In this document: in pieces, positions 33,423-41,889 of the stretch
How the letters are laid out: the number at the start of each line of letters is the position of its first letter
Numbering within the stretch: the first letter of the stretch is position 1
Source: an uncultured Desulfobacterium sp.
GTDB taxonomy: Bacteria > Desulfobacterota > DSM-4660 > Desulfatiglandales > Desulfatiglandaceae
DNA length: 45,336 bases
Reading direction: 5' to 3'
Assembly (NCBI GenBank): GCA_900258555.1
Contig: LT984855.1
Coordinates: forward strand, 386,484-431,819
Translations under genes and position numbers: made by a program
Notes under the pieces: generated by a model
The model's input: the letters and a program-made list of their open reading frames with translations, nothing else
Told to the model about the DNA's origin: nothing
Databases searched by the model: none

Positions 33423-36400
33423 AGCGGTGAACCTTTGTTGCATGTTCCTGGGGTTTGAACGATTCGATCACTGTCAGAAGTGCTTCGACCATCTTTTCAT
33501 CAATGAAGATCCCGTCCAACCCCTCGCTGTGCAGTGTAGTAAAGGGAGGCTCATACAGATCTTCGATTTCAATGGAACCATAACGGCTGATGTGATTTTT
33601 CAGAAGATTTAGAAAGTTCAATTGATCGGAGGTGAGCTTTGGATATCTTACGGAGAATTCCGCAAAGCGCTTTTCCACCACGCCCGCATCCATTCCTATG
33701 ATGCTCCGAATGGCATGGTCCAGGGGATCGGCTGTTTCAAAAAATTCCTTGAGCACCTCCTGATCCACATTAGGGTTCTTGGTCAAAATCAGAGATGTCA
33801 GGCTGTCCAGTTCCTTTTTTGAGACTTTCCCGCCAGCCTTTATCTTTTGAAGAACCGGACTCTCATCAAACAGCTTGATCAGGACTTCCTGCACTTTCTT
33901 TCTAAAACCCGGCATATCGGAAAACTTGAGATTGGTGGGCCTTAAAGCAAATTCAACTCCACCGTCCGACACATCAATATGCCTGGGGGGCTCGGGCTCA
34001 TAGGTCAGCTTTTCCGTATACTTCATGATCCCTCTAAGTTCCTTTCGGACTTCTTCAAGGGAGTCTCCAGTCACGGTTTTCCAGAAGGCAACGCTTTTTA
34101 CGCGGTTGATCAGCTCCGCTTTTTCTCGCACCGGATTGAGATGCATCTGGAGCCGACTGATCTGGTTCAGCATCTGATCCTTTAGGTCTGAAAAATGCGC
34201 TGATTTTTTCAAAAGCTCTGTTTGGAGATTCACAATCAAAAGGTCAAACAGGTACGCTTCGGTAACTCCCCGGATATCCAGCCACTTCATCAAGGGAGCC
34301 ATTTGTGCCCGCAACGCCTGCTCGGTGGCGGGTGAGAACTGATGGAGAATTTCAGGTTTGGACAGGGTTCGTTTTTCCCGCCATTTTTCACGAACACTGA
34401 TCGTATCTTCGGAAAGGCCTTCCAGGCTCATTTGAATAAGATCTACGGCAGTATTGAACATCCCCGGCTCACCTTTGTCCAGACACAAGCGGGCCAGATC
34501 CAACCGTGCCTCAAAAAGTTGCTGCATGAGAGACTTGCTCACGGAAGGCTCTGTCTTCTTGTACTGTTTTTCAAAAAAATCAAAATTGCCCCAATGGTCA
34601 AAGATTCTGAACTGGGTTTTATTCTTATTACTTCCGAACAGATTCCGGCACAAGCGGGTCCCTCTTCCTATCATCTGCTCGAATTTGACCAGGGACCGGA
34701 TCGGCTTGGCAAAGACAAGGTTGACGATCTCCGGCACATCAATGCCCGTGTCCATCATATCCACTGAGATGGCAATTCGTGGGTTGCTGTTTTTGTCGCT
34801 TTTGAAATCATCAATCAATTGTTCCGCACGCGGATCATAGTTATCTATGACGCGGCAGAACTTGCCCCCGTACTGGGGATATAGTTCATTAAAGATTTCC
34901 GCAAGTAGTACCGCATGGTTATGATTTCGGGCAAAAATGATTGATTTTCCCGGGGCCTGGCCGGTCTCGTCTGCAAGGCCGTTTTCCATGAGATTTCTTA
35001 ACATGATCCGGTTGGTTTCTCTGTTGAAAACCTGCCTGTCTACATGATGGTTTTCATAACTAAACCACCCTCGACTATAAGTCGAGGGGTTTTATGAGGG
35101 GTCGATTTCAAATCGACTATCATCAGGAATCGGCTCCCCTTCTTGCTTTTGAAAATATTGCTGGATCATTTCGTCCGTGCAAAACATCACGAGTCCGTAT
35201 CGCCACCGCACCAGCCATTCCGCGCTTCAGATATTTGTGAAGCCAGATTTGGTGGACTTTGAGGTCTGTTTTGGTATGGGCACCCAGTTGATAACGTCGC
35301 ATAGCGACATGTATTAACTTTTCTTCGCCTAAAGGCGAGGGATTTCAACCATCCCTGAAAGGGACATTAAATGATTCCGGGTCTTCTCCGTCCTCTTCCA
35401 GTTGACGCCTCTGTTCTTCGGACAGGTCTTTGTATTTGATTCCTTCCCTCAAAAACTGTGTGGTATGGGAATAGACTTCATAGGGGACCAGAAATCCTTC
35501 TTCAACCGCCTGATCCAGGGGATAATAGGCAGTCGGAGTTTTGTCTTCACATTCAAAGACCTTAAAGGTGTTTCTGGAAATATATTGGACCGGTGTTGCG
35601 GTAAGCCCCACCTGAAGGCAATCAAAATACCGAAACATATCCCGGTAGCGGTTGTAGATGCTTCGATGAGACTCATCTGCAATAATCAGAGAAAAAAATC
35701 CCGCATCAAAGGTTTCGTATATTTTGTTCATGGCCGGGTAAGTAGCCAGATAGATCCGCTTGTCACGGTCCTTGGCTGTCCCGGAGGAGACGATGGTCAT
35801 AGGTTCGTCCAGAAAATCATTAAATGCATTTTTCGCCTGTTTTCTAAGCTCTTTTCGATCGCAAAGAAAAAGGATCCGCATAATCCATTTGGCGCGGTAC
35901 AGCAGATCCGTGAGTGCGATGGCCACCCGGGTTTTGCCTGTTCCGGTTGCCTGTACGATTAAGGCCTTTCGCTGATTGACCGCGTACTTTTCTGTAATGC
36001 GCTTGATCGCTTCAATCTGATAAAGCCTGTCCACGATTTCTAGCCTTGGCGCAAGCTTATCCAAGGAGAGCTTGTTCTTTCTCTGGTATATGAGATACTG
36101 GAGGCTGTCTTTGGAATAAAAGCCGTAAATTCTTCTTGGCGGATAACCTTGCTCGTCGTCCCAGATAAAAACATCAAAGCCATTGGTGTAGAAAATAACC
36201 GGACGCCGGCCGTGCATTTTTTCGAGACCGTCCGCATAAAGCCTGACCTGTTCCTGACCGAGTTCCGCACTTACAGCAGTCTTTTTGGCTTCGATGACTG
36301 CCAGGGGCAACCCGTTGTCATCCCAGAGTACATAATCCGCATACCCTTTACCAGTTGCAGTCGGCTGATGGGAAACAGGTTCCTCCTGGGTAACCTGGGA

Positions 36401-37105
36401 TGTATTTTGCCCGCCGCTTCCCACATCCCAACCGGCTGCCGCAAGCCTTGTGTCGATCAACCGCTTCCGGGTCATTGCTTCATCAAAACCGAGCACATCC
36501 GCTGCGGCCTCTCCGGTCTTCAGAAGAGCTACGAGCTCTTCCACCTTTTTTTCCGCTGCTTGTGACTTTGAGCGTGTTTCCTCCAGCTCGGCCAGAAGCG
36601 TCTGCATCTCGATTTCATTGGCAGCCAGCTTTTCTTGGATCTGACGTTTTTGCTGTAAAACGGCTTCGGTCGTTTCAGCAAGGTAAGCGGGTCGCCTGGG
36701 CAGGGTAAATCTCGGACAATCATCCCTGCTGCCGCCACTGATAACAAAAAACCAACATCCAAGAGAAAAGGCATCCTGTAAGAGGTTCGGGACATTGAAG
36801 CGGGTGATCGGCTCCCCATGGGCCGCCTTATTACCGGCAATTCTGATGCCGTGAAAAGTATTGAGAACTACTGAAGGAACGGCTCGTTTGAACGAATCGG
36901 CTTGAAGAAGCTCATTAAAAGTGGCCTGATATGGCTTTAGAAATCCGTTGTCATCATAAAAGCGATTAACTATGGCCTCCGCATAGCTCCTGAGTTTGAC
37001 CAGCGCACTCTCGGGATCGGGCCACGCATACTGTTCGGCGAATCCGCCTAGACTGGCAAGCTCCGGCCATTTTTCTCGGAGAAATTCAAAATTGATGGAT
37101 TCCAT
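33403..37105 (-). pseudogene. hsdR: Type I restriction subunit HsdR, interrupted by an IS200-type insertion
   Basis: The N-terminal part (37105-35357) has a DUF4145-like helical domain (about 20-110; RIAGNKAAHGEP), the HsdR nuclease domain (DYVLWDDNG, then LAVIEAKK), and the first helicase domain (Walker A VQATGTGKTRVA; DESH in IADESHRS). The C-terminal part (35061-33403) has FNRETNRIM, the second helicase domain (MIGRGTRLCRNLFG) and the EcoEI-type C-terminal domain. Removing 35062-35356 joins NVPF to SYENHHVD in frame and gives 1135 residues. As it stands, translation ends at TGA just inside the insertion. I start the gene at ATG 37105, because the upstream GTG and ATG fall at or before the predicted sigma54 transcript start. 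Confidence 0.88.
35062..35356 (-). mobile_element. Internally deleted IS200/IS605 element (MITE-like)
   Basis: About 295 bp. The left end (minus strand) has the hairpin CCTCGCCTTTAGGCGAAG (near 35323-35341) and the right end the hairpin CCCTCGACTTATAGTCGAGGG (35068-35088), as expected for subterminal TnpA Y1 sites. Inside, one frame reads RRYQLGAHTKTDLKVHQIWL and LKRGMAGAVAIRTRDVL, the N-terminus of IS200 TnpA. Another frame reads TDEMIQQYFQKQEGEP followed by DDSRFEID, its C-terminus. The middle, with the HUH and Tyr motifs, is deleted, so it cannot move itself. There is no target duplication, as usual for this family. Confidence 0.88.
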
Positions 37106-37112
37106 AATGATT

Positions 37113-37126
37113 CTGTTCATGAACAG
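37113..37126. promoter_or_regulatory. 14-bp perfect palindrome at the hsdR transcript start
   Basis: CTGTTCATGAACAG is a perfect palindrome lying 7 bp downstream of the sigma54 -12 element and covering the predicted start site. It could be an operator for a second repressor-type control, or a short mRNA stem at the 5' end. Confidence 0.4.
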
Positions 37127-37132
37127 CACATG

Positions 37133-37149
37133 AGCAAAGCCTGTGCCAA
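37133..37149 (-). promoter_or_regulatory. Sigma54 (-24/-12) promoter for the restriction operon
   Basis: Minus strand TTGGCACAGGCTTTGCT matches the consensus TGGCACG-N4-TTGCW at 11 of 12 defined positions. The invariant GG (37147-37146) and GC (37135-37134) are exactly 10 bp apart. It fills the 21-bp space between the stop of the sigma54 activator gene and hsdR. The start site should be near 37122. The activator gene directly upstream supplies the needed enhancer-binding protein. Confidence 0.8.
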
Positions 37150-37150
37150 G

Positions 37151-38653
37151 TTAATCAACATCGTATTTTTTCATCCAGTTGGAAAAAGTCTGATAATTGG
37201 CAAGGCCAACCAGTTCAGTCGCCTTGGTCTTGTTGCCGTTTGCTTCCTGAAGTGCCCTTTTCAAGTAATGCTGCGCCAATTGTTCCATAAGTTTCGGGAG
37301 GTTGATTCCATCCTTCAATGGCCTGTTCAGAAGTCCGGCATCCATAGGACGGGCAATTGGAATCATTGCTTCTCGGATATCCTCAATGTCTATGGTCTTG
37401 TCGGTTGACCATATGGCGGCTCTCATAAGTGTATTCTGGAGCTCCCGCACATTACCAGGCCAATCATAGTTGAGCATAACATTTTTTGCGGCTGGAGAAA
37501 TCTTTTTACGGATATAGCCAGGTTCGTCTGCGTTTTCCTCATTGATTTGTTCTATAACCCGCTCAATGATCAGACTCACATCGCCGCTTCTTTCCCTCAA
37601 GGGTGGGAGCTTCAAGACAGCAACGGCAATCCTGTAAAATAGGTCTTCTCTGAATCTTCCCCCGGCAATTTCCGCCATCAAATCACGATGAGTTGCTGCA
37701 ATGATTCTTGCATTGAATTTGATGAGTTGGGTTGATCCGATTCGATTGATTTCCTTTTCCTGCAGGGCTCTCAATAGCTTCACCTGGGCGGAAATCGGCA
37801 ACTCTCCGATTTCATCCAAGAAAAGGGTCCCCTCACTGGCCGCCTCAAAGTAGCCCTTTTTTTGTTTTTCCGCACCGGTAAATGCCCCTTTTTCATGCCC
37901 GAAAAGCTCAGACTCCAAAAGCTCATTGGGTATTGCACCACAGTTGACCGCTACAAAAGGTTTTTCACGGCGAGGGCTTGCTTCGTGTATAGCCCGGGCC
38001 AACAATTCCTTTCCAGTGCCGGTCTCTCCTTCGATCAAAACCGAAACAGAGCGAGGTGCCACGAGTTGGGCCTTGAGGATGACCCTTTTCATAGCGCTGC
38101 TCCGATGAATAAGCTGCGAAAACTCTGGTGCCTTTGGGGGCAAACCTTTGGCAAGATGCTCCAAACGATCATCGGATTTACGAAGAAGATCCGGGATGAA
38201 TTCGGCTGAAATATCGAAAGGGATGGACACGGTTTTTACGCCTTCCTGCAGCGAAGATTCAATGAGTTCAGCAGGAGAACGCGTTTTTGCAAGAAATATC
38301 CAGACCGCAGCCATGGCGGGCGTTCCCGGGCTGAGATGAAAAGTCAGAGCTGAATCCTTCCCTTGACGCGTTTGGATGTCCGAAATCACAGCAGTTGCAG
38401 CTTTGTATATTTCGCTAAATTGGGTCGGCCCGGTAAGTTCTACGGTATGTAATCTGATATTACTTTTAGCAAAAGATTCGAGCCATTCGACATAAAGGTT
38501 GGTTTCATCAGAGGGCAAATTGCTAATAAGATTTATCTCATCAAACTCTCTGGTCTGAACTGCCTGACCTATCGGGCCAAGACCATCCTTTTCAAGTCCC
38601 TTGGAAGCCCTTATGTCAGTGAAACCGATCCATGCTGTTAAAATTTTATTCAT
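37151..38653 (-). CDS. RtcR-like (CARF-domain) sigma54-dependent activator
   Basis: 500 residues. The N-terminal ~180 residues resemble the RtcR/CARF sensor fold: WIGFTDIRAS, a GLGPIGQAV loop, and LTFHLSPGTPAMAAVWIFLA, which matches the 'N-L-T-G-G-T-K-x-M' loop of CARF proteins. The sigma54 AAA+ domain follows (about 185-420) with Walker A GETGTGKELLA, the sigma54 contact loop GAFTGA, and Walker B GTLFLDEIGELP. A Fis-type HTH ends the protein (NKTKATELVGLANYQTFSNW). RtcR senses RNA ends and activates rtcBA. Here the gene sits 21 bp before hsdR with a sigma54 promoter in the gap, so it probably controls the defence operon. The ligand is unknown; a cyclic nucleotide or RNA end is likely. Confidence 0.88.
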   Translation of the reverse strand: MNKILTAWIGFTDIRASKGLEKDGLGPIGQAVQTREFDEINLISNLPSDETNLYVEWLESFAKSNIRLHTVELTGPTQFSEIYKAATAVISDIQTRQGKDSALTFHLSPGTPAMAAVWIFLAKTRSPAELIESSLQEGVKTVSIPFDISAEFIPDLLRKSDDRLEHLAKGLPPKAPEFSQLIHRSSAMKRVILKAQLVAPRSVSVLIEGETGTGKELLARAIHEASPRREKPFVAVNCGAIPNELLESELFGHEKGAFTGAEKQKKGYFEAASEGTLFLDEIGELPISAQVKLLRALQEKEINRIGSTQLIKFNARIIAATHRDLMAEIAGGRFREDLFYRIAVAVLKLPPLRERSGDVSLIIERVIEQINEENADEPGYIRKKISPAAKNVMLNYDWPGNVRELQNTLMRAAIWSTDKTIDIEDIREAMIPIARPMDAGLLNRPLKDGINLPKLMEQLAQHYLKRALQEANGNKTKATELVGLANYQTFSNWMKKYDVD

Positions 38654-38661
38654 GAAAACTC

Positions 38662-38690
38662 ATATACAAAAATATTTATTATATTGCAAG
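38662..38690 (-). promoter_or_regulatory. Possible sigma70 promoter of the activator gene
   Basis: The minus strand has a perfect TATAAT at 38684-38679 with no good -35, and alternatively TTGCAA-N17-TATATG (38690-38662), which would give an almost leaderless mRNA. The area is AT-rich. No -24/-12 element is seen here, so the activator itself is probably sigma70-dependent. Confidence 0.3.
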
Positions 38691-38903
38691 AAATCTTACT
38701 GTTCATTATTGTTATCACACGCGCAGATGAACTTGAGTTGATTTGGAATGGGACATTCTTGGATAGCATTGCAGGTTGTTGTATATTGATATTTTCTCCT
38801 AAATTTTCAGGATATCAGATAACAAGAAAACCTGATATATGTCTGTACGAGGCCAGGCCTGATACCGGGGACCCTGACACCCTGCCTTTGAGCCTTACCA
38901 ACT

Positions 38904-38927
38904 AACCGCCTTCGGGCGGTTTTTTTA
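38904..38927 (+). terminator. Rho-independent terminator
   Basis: AACCGCC-TTCG-GGCGGTT followed by a run of T on the plus strand: a strong stem with a UUCG tetraloop. No plus-strand gene that I can recognise ends just before it; the small frame 38684-38905 looks unconvincing. It may be left from a deleted gene. Confidence 0.75.
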
Positions 38928-38996
38928 TGCCTGAAAAAGTTAACATTCGGTTTGTTTGTCGGGGATAGTGTCGGGGACAATTCCAAGAAAATAAAA

Positions 38997-39024
38997 AAGG
39001 ACTTGGATTTTCTCCTAAGTCCTT
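38997..39024 (-). terminator. Terminator hairpin of repeat unit 1
   Basis: AAGGACTTGGATTTTCTCCTAAGTCCTT-type hairpin arms (AAGGACTT / AAGTCCTT), with a run of T on the minus strand after the stem. It is located 3' of the GIY-YIG gene. Confidence 0.65.
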
Positions 39025-39114
39025 GATTTAACTGGCGTGGACGATCCAGCTACGAGTAGCGGGACGACCTTTCCGTCACTTTTGACGGGACGTTCTAACC
39101 AAGCTTTCAATATA
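39021..39114. repeat. 94-bp direct repeat, copy 1 (tRNA-3'-end-like plus GIY-YIG tail)
   Basis: Begins CCTTGATTTAACTGGCGTGG and runs through CGTTCTAACCAAGCTTTCAA. The second copy is 349 bp away at 39370-39463. The first 20 bases mimic the reverse complement of a tRNA CCA end (TGGCG-GGACGA). The rest encodes the last residues of the GIY-YIG protein (YIESLVRTSRQK). Confidence 0.8.
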
Positions 39115-39333
39115 TTCTCTACTCTTGCGGTTTTTAATCCAATTTTCTCTTTTCACTGCCGTGGATCTGTCAGGATGTTCCTCATAGTATATCAAATCCC
39201 ATGGCCTTTTTGACTTTGTATATTTACTCCTTCCTTGGTTATGGCGTTCAAGTCTTGATGCCATTTCCTGGGTGGAGCCAATATAATAGCTTCCATCTTT
39301 TTTACTCTGCAGAATATATACGTAATGGCCCAT
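39076..39333 (-). CDS. Small GIY-YIG endonuclease-domain protein (UPF0213/YhbQ type)
   Basis: 85 residues, a complete single GIY-YIG domain: YVYILQSKKDGSYYIGSTQE gives both strands of the motif, LERHNQGRSKYT the Arg helix, and AVKRENWIKNRKSREYIE the catalytic Glu region. GIY-YIG domains cut DNA one strand at a time; small free-standing members have no agreed role. Copies of this protein type are often found next to tRNA or rRNA genes. Here it is flanked by two 94-bp repeats, each adjoining a terminator hairpin and a tRNA-end-like sequence, and a second gene tail is visible in the other repeat. Confidence 0.85.
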   Translation of the reverse strand: MGHYVYILQSKKDGSYYIGSTQEMASRLERHNQGRSKYTKSKRPWDLIYYEEHPDRSTAVKRENWIKNRKSREYIESLVRTSRQK

Positions 39334-39341
39334 AATGAAAA

Positions 39342-39373
39342 AAGGGCTTAAGTTTTTTGCAACTTAGGCCCTT
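39342..39373 (-). terminator. Terminator hairpin of repeat unit 2
   Basis: AAGGGCTTAAGTT and AACTTAGGCCCTT form an imperfect stem around a 6-base loop, with T-rich sequence after it on the minus strand. It stands directly before the GIY-YIG start. Confidence 0.6.
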
Positions 39374-39463
39374 GATTTAACTGGCGGGGACGATCCCGCT
39401 ATAAGTAGCGGGACGACCTTCCCGTCACTTTTGACGGGACGTTCTAACCAAGCTTTCAATATA
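39370..39463. repeat. 94-bp direct repeat, copy 2
   Basis: Begins CCTTGATTTAACTGGCGGGG and contains the same GIY-YIG tail (GTTCTAACCAAGCTTTCAAT) without the rest of the gene. Agreement with copy 1 ends at about 39463. Confidence 0.8.
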
Positions 39464-39503
39464 CTGTCTATAGTACACCCCCCATGGCAGTACCCAAAAA
39501 TAC

Positions 39504-39536
39504 AAAGGGATTATTGGCTACAACCAATAACCCCTT
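39504..39536 (-). terminator. Terminator hairpin of the tRNA-Asp fragment
   Basis: AAGGGATTATTGG and CCAATAACCCCTT pair around a short loop; it lies 9 bp beyond the CCA end of the tRNA-Asp fragment on the minus strand, where a tRNA terminator belongs. Confidence 0.65.
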
Positions 39537-39545
39537 GTGATTTAC

Positions 39546-39594
39546 TGGCGGGGACGACGAGGCTCGAACTCGCGACCTCCGGCGTGACAGGCCG
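39546..39594 (-). other. tRNA-Asp(GTC) 3' fragment, probable att site
   Basis: Read on the minus strand: anticodon loop CTGTCAC (anticodon GTC, Asp), anticodon 3' stem GCCGG, variable AGGTC, T arm GCGAG-TTCGAGC-CTCGT, acceptor CGTCCCC, G, CCA. The D arm and acceptor 5' strand are missing: beyond 39594 the sequence is unrelated and leads into an integrase gene. A fragment from anticodon stem to CCA next to a tyrosine integrase is the classic att core left by integration into a tRNA gene. Confidence 0.85.
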
Positions 39595-39673
39595 TACAAA
39601 TACACTTACCTAAACTTACCTTTATTTCCTATCTTTTTTATTTTACAAGCATATCCTAGCGTTATCTTTTCTA

Positions 39674-39701
39674 TTGACTTACTCAAAAATACTTTTATAT
39701 T
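39674..39701 (+). promoter_or_regulatory. Sigma70-type promoter of the integrase gene
   Basis: TTGACT (39674-39679), 16-bp spacer, TATATT (39696-39701). Directly after it a 12-bp direct repeat of GTGTTGGGTATA (about 39709-39732) lies in the leader, and an ACTTACC repeat occurs at about 39606-39621; both could be integrase arm sites. Confidence 0.55.
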
Positions 39702-39775
39702 GATCAAAAGTGTTGGGTATAGTGTTGGGTATAAGAATTCCGGCTTGTTTTCTCAATATGAAGGGAGGGGTAAGA

Positions 39776-40951
39776 ATGCCAGCTCAGAAAAGATTCAAAA
39801 CAGGGTATTCGGGTGTTTATTATATCCAGGGAAAAGGAGTGACTGGTTCATCCCATAAAATAGAGAAAATTTTCTATATCACTTATCGGAAAAATGGAAA
39901 GTTGATTTCTGAAAAAGCTGGCCGTCAGTTCCAGGATGATATGACAGCGGCTAAGTCCTCTGGAATAAGAGCACGGCGCCTTGAGGGTAAAGAGCTTAGC
40001 AATAAAGCACGACGCCTTGAGGAAGAGGCCAGGAAGCAAGCGGAGGCAGGAAAATGGACTATAGGCAGGTTATGGGCTGAATACCAGAAAGACCGCAAAG
40101 CTAATAAATCGCTTCATACAGATCAAGGCCGTTACGAGCGGTATTTAAAATCTCACTTTGAGAATAAAGAGCCCAAAGACATCCTCCCTCTGGATGTGGA
40201 CCGTTTACGGATAAAACTGTCAAAAGGCTTATCTCCCCAAAGTGTGAAGCACGTTTTAAACCTCCTTACCTGGATCATAAACTTTGGAACGAAAAAAGGA
40301 CTCTGCCCGGGCCTCCCCTTTCACGTGAAAAAGCCCAAAGTCCACAATGAAAAAATAGAAGACTTAACCTCTGAGCAGCTTGCCAGGCTTCTGAACGCCA
40401 TTAAAGAAGATTCGCACCCACAGGCAGGTCCCATGATGCTTATGGCCCTATATACCGGACTCAGACGCAGTGAACTTTTCAAGCTTAAATGGGATAATGT
40501 TGACTTTGAGCGTGGTTTTATCCTTGTGAGAGACCCCAAAGGTGGACTTGATCAGAAGATCCCATTAAATGATGCTGCAAGAACCTTGTTGGAATCACGT
40601 ATAAAGACTGACAGCAGTGACTATGTGTTTCCTGGACGGGGTGGAAAACAAAGAGTTGACATAAACCATGCTGTGAATCAAATAAAAACCGCGGCGGGCC
40701 TCCCCAAGGACTTCAGACCACTACACGGACTCAGGCATGTTTACGCTTCGATGCTTGCATCGAGTGGGCAAGTTGACATGTATACCTTGCAAAAACTCTT
40801 AACCCATAAGGACCCGCGAATGACGCAAAGGTATGCACACTTAAGAGACGATGCGTTAAAAAAGGCGTCTGACCTTGCGGGAGACATTATTAGTAACGCA
40901 GCGAGTAGAGATACCAATAAGGTCGTAAGCATGGAGAACAAAGAGTTTTAA
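39776..40951 (+). CDS. Tyrosine site-specific integrase
   Basis: About 391 residues from the ATG at 39776, which has AAGGGAGG before it; the frame is open further upstream. An N-terminal arm-binding domain (about 1-100), a SAM-like core-binding domain (about 105-190), and the catalytic domain with Arg in ALYTGLRRSELFKL, HxxR in PLHGLRHVYASML, H in LLTHKDPRM and nucleophile Tyr in TQRYAHLRD. It cuts and rejoins DNA at att sites. It stands about 180 bp from the tRNA-Asp fragment and points into the element. It is probably responsible for insertion at tRNA-Asp. Confidence 0.93.
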   Translation: MPAQKRFKTGYSGVYYIQGKGVTGSSHKIEKIFYITYRKNGKLISEKAGRQFQDDMTAAKSSGIRARRLEGKELSNKARRLEEEARKQAEAGKWTIGRLWAEYQKDRKANKSLHTDQGRYERYLKSHFENKEPKDILPLDVDRLRIKLSKGLSPQSVKHVLNLLTWIINFGTKKGLCPGLPFHVKKPKVHNEKIEDLTSEQLARLLNAIKEDSHPQAGPMMLMALYTGLRRSELFKLKWDNVDFERGFILVRDPKGGLDQKIPLNDAARTLLESRIKTDSSDYVFPGRGGKQRVDINHAVNQIKTAAGLPKDFRPLHGLRHVYASMLASSGQVDMYTLQKLLTHKDPRMTQRYAHLRDDALKKASDLAGDIISNAASRDTNKVVSMENKEF

Positions 40952-40979
40952 TTCTTTCCAGGGATAGGGAGGGCACAAG

Positions 40980-41732
40980 ATGAAAAAGACACGAAAAGAA
41001 GTTAAAGACACACGGCTTGACTGGTACAAGTGGCGATGGGAGTTTTTGCGAGATAATGTAAATTATCAAAAAGCATATACAGAGAATATCCTTCCTCTTC
41101 GGAAAAAATACGAACATCTTGTAAACGGAATCCCTCTTGAATTGAATGGCAAGACATTCATAACTTATGATGCTTATCTACAATCTGAGGCTGGACAAAC
41201 AGAAAAAGGATTTTGTAAACAATTTGGGCTGTATTCTACCTGCATGATTGATCCGAAAAAGTCATTTGAAGATATCACCGAAGGGCCTGATTGTCTTGAA
41301 AAGGCATGTTTCTTTCCCGTCCTGTTTTGGGAGCATTATTTGAAATGGGACGTCAACAATGGTCATTTATGTGTTAACATTAACCTTGAGAAAATAAATT
41401 CGTTTGAATCTTTGAAAGTCGAGCTTACCGAAGTTTTTAAAATACTTTTTGACTCCTACCTCACACCGACAATAGCCAAAAAGCACTTCGCTCCTGGTGG
41501 AAAGGGAGCACGAAGTTCCAAGGAGTATGGTTACATTGTAGATCTAGGCCGGTTTTATAATAACCTACAGGCCAAAAGCAAAACCAGAATCCCATATCCT
41601 GAAGCTGCAAAACAATTCTATGGCAAACAGTACACCAATGACCCGGAGGGGTTCAGAAAACGTTTCGAGCGCGAGCTTAAAGAATACCGCAGGCTTACAA
41701 TTAAAGGATATCTTGAGATTACCTATCCGTAG
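40980..41732 (+). CDS. Hypothetical protein with DUF6499-like N-terminus
   Basis: 250 residues. The start (DWYKWRWEFLRDNVNYQKAY) resembles the DUF6499 'transcriptional regulator-like' module found in proteobacterial integrative elements. The rest (CFFPVLFWEHYLKW, then HLCVNINLEKINSFESLKVE) suggests an alpha/beta fold with a helical end. AGGGAGG precedes the ATG. It lies 28 bp after the integrase, so may be co-transcribed. No catalytic motif is visible; a regulatory role is only inferred from the N-terminus. Confidence 0.6.
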   Translation: MKKTRKEVKDTRLDWYKWRWEFLRDNVNYQKAYTENILPLRKKYEHLVNGIPLELNGKTFITYDAYLQSEAGQTEKGFCKQFGLYSTCMIDPKKSFEDITEGPDCLEKACFFPVLFWEHYLKWDVNNGHLCVNINLEKINSFESLKVELTEVFKILFDSYLTPTIAKKHFAPGGKGARSSKEYGYIVDLGRFYNNLQAKSKTRIPYPEAAKQFYGKQYTNDPEGFRKRFERELKEYRRLTIKGYLEITYP

Positions 41733-41790
41733 CACCTAAAATTCCTTCCTTATTTTTTTGATCTCCCCACAATTCCACATCTAAAAATGG

Positions 41791-41818
41791 ACACGTAAGG
41801 TGCTGCACCTTAGCGTGT
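41791..41818. promoter_or_regulatory. 28-bp imperfect palindrome upstream of the AlpA-like gene
   Basis: ACACGTAAGGTGC and GCACCTTAGCGTGT are inverted copies with one bulged base and a single central T. It lies 71 bp before the AlpA-like start and 58 bp after the previous stop. It could be an operator for the AlpA-like protein or a terminator without a T-run. Confidence 0.45.
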
Positions 41819-41889
41819 GTATACATACCACAAAAGGAAAAAGTAAAGTATTTGCAAGATAAACGCGAAATTTTCGGAGGTCTTGCAAA

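Noticed and set aside
25442-38653. BREX or DISARM system
   Set aside because: A PglX-like methylase is present, but there is no pglZ, brxC/brxL, drmA/drmB or helicase of those systems; type I hsd genes explain the locus better.
38684-38905. 73-codon plus-strand frame before a terminator
   Set aside because: The composition does not look like a protein and no ribosome-binding site is present; the terminator alone is kept.
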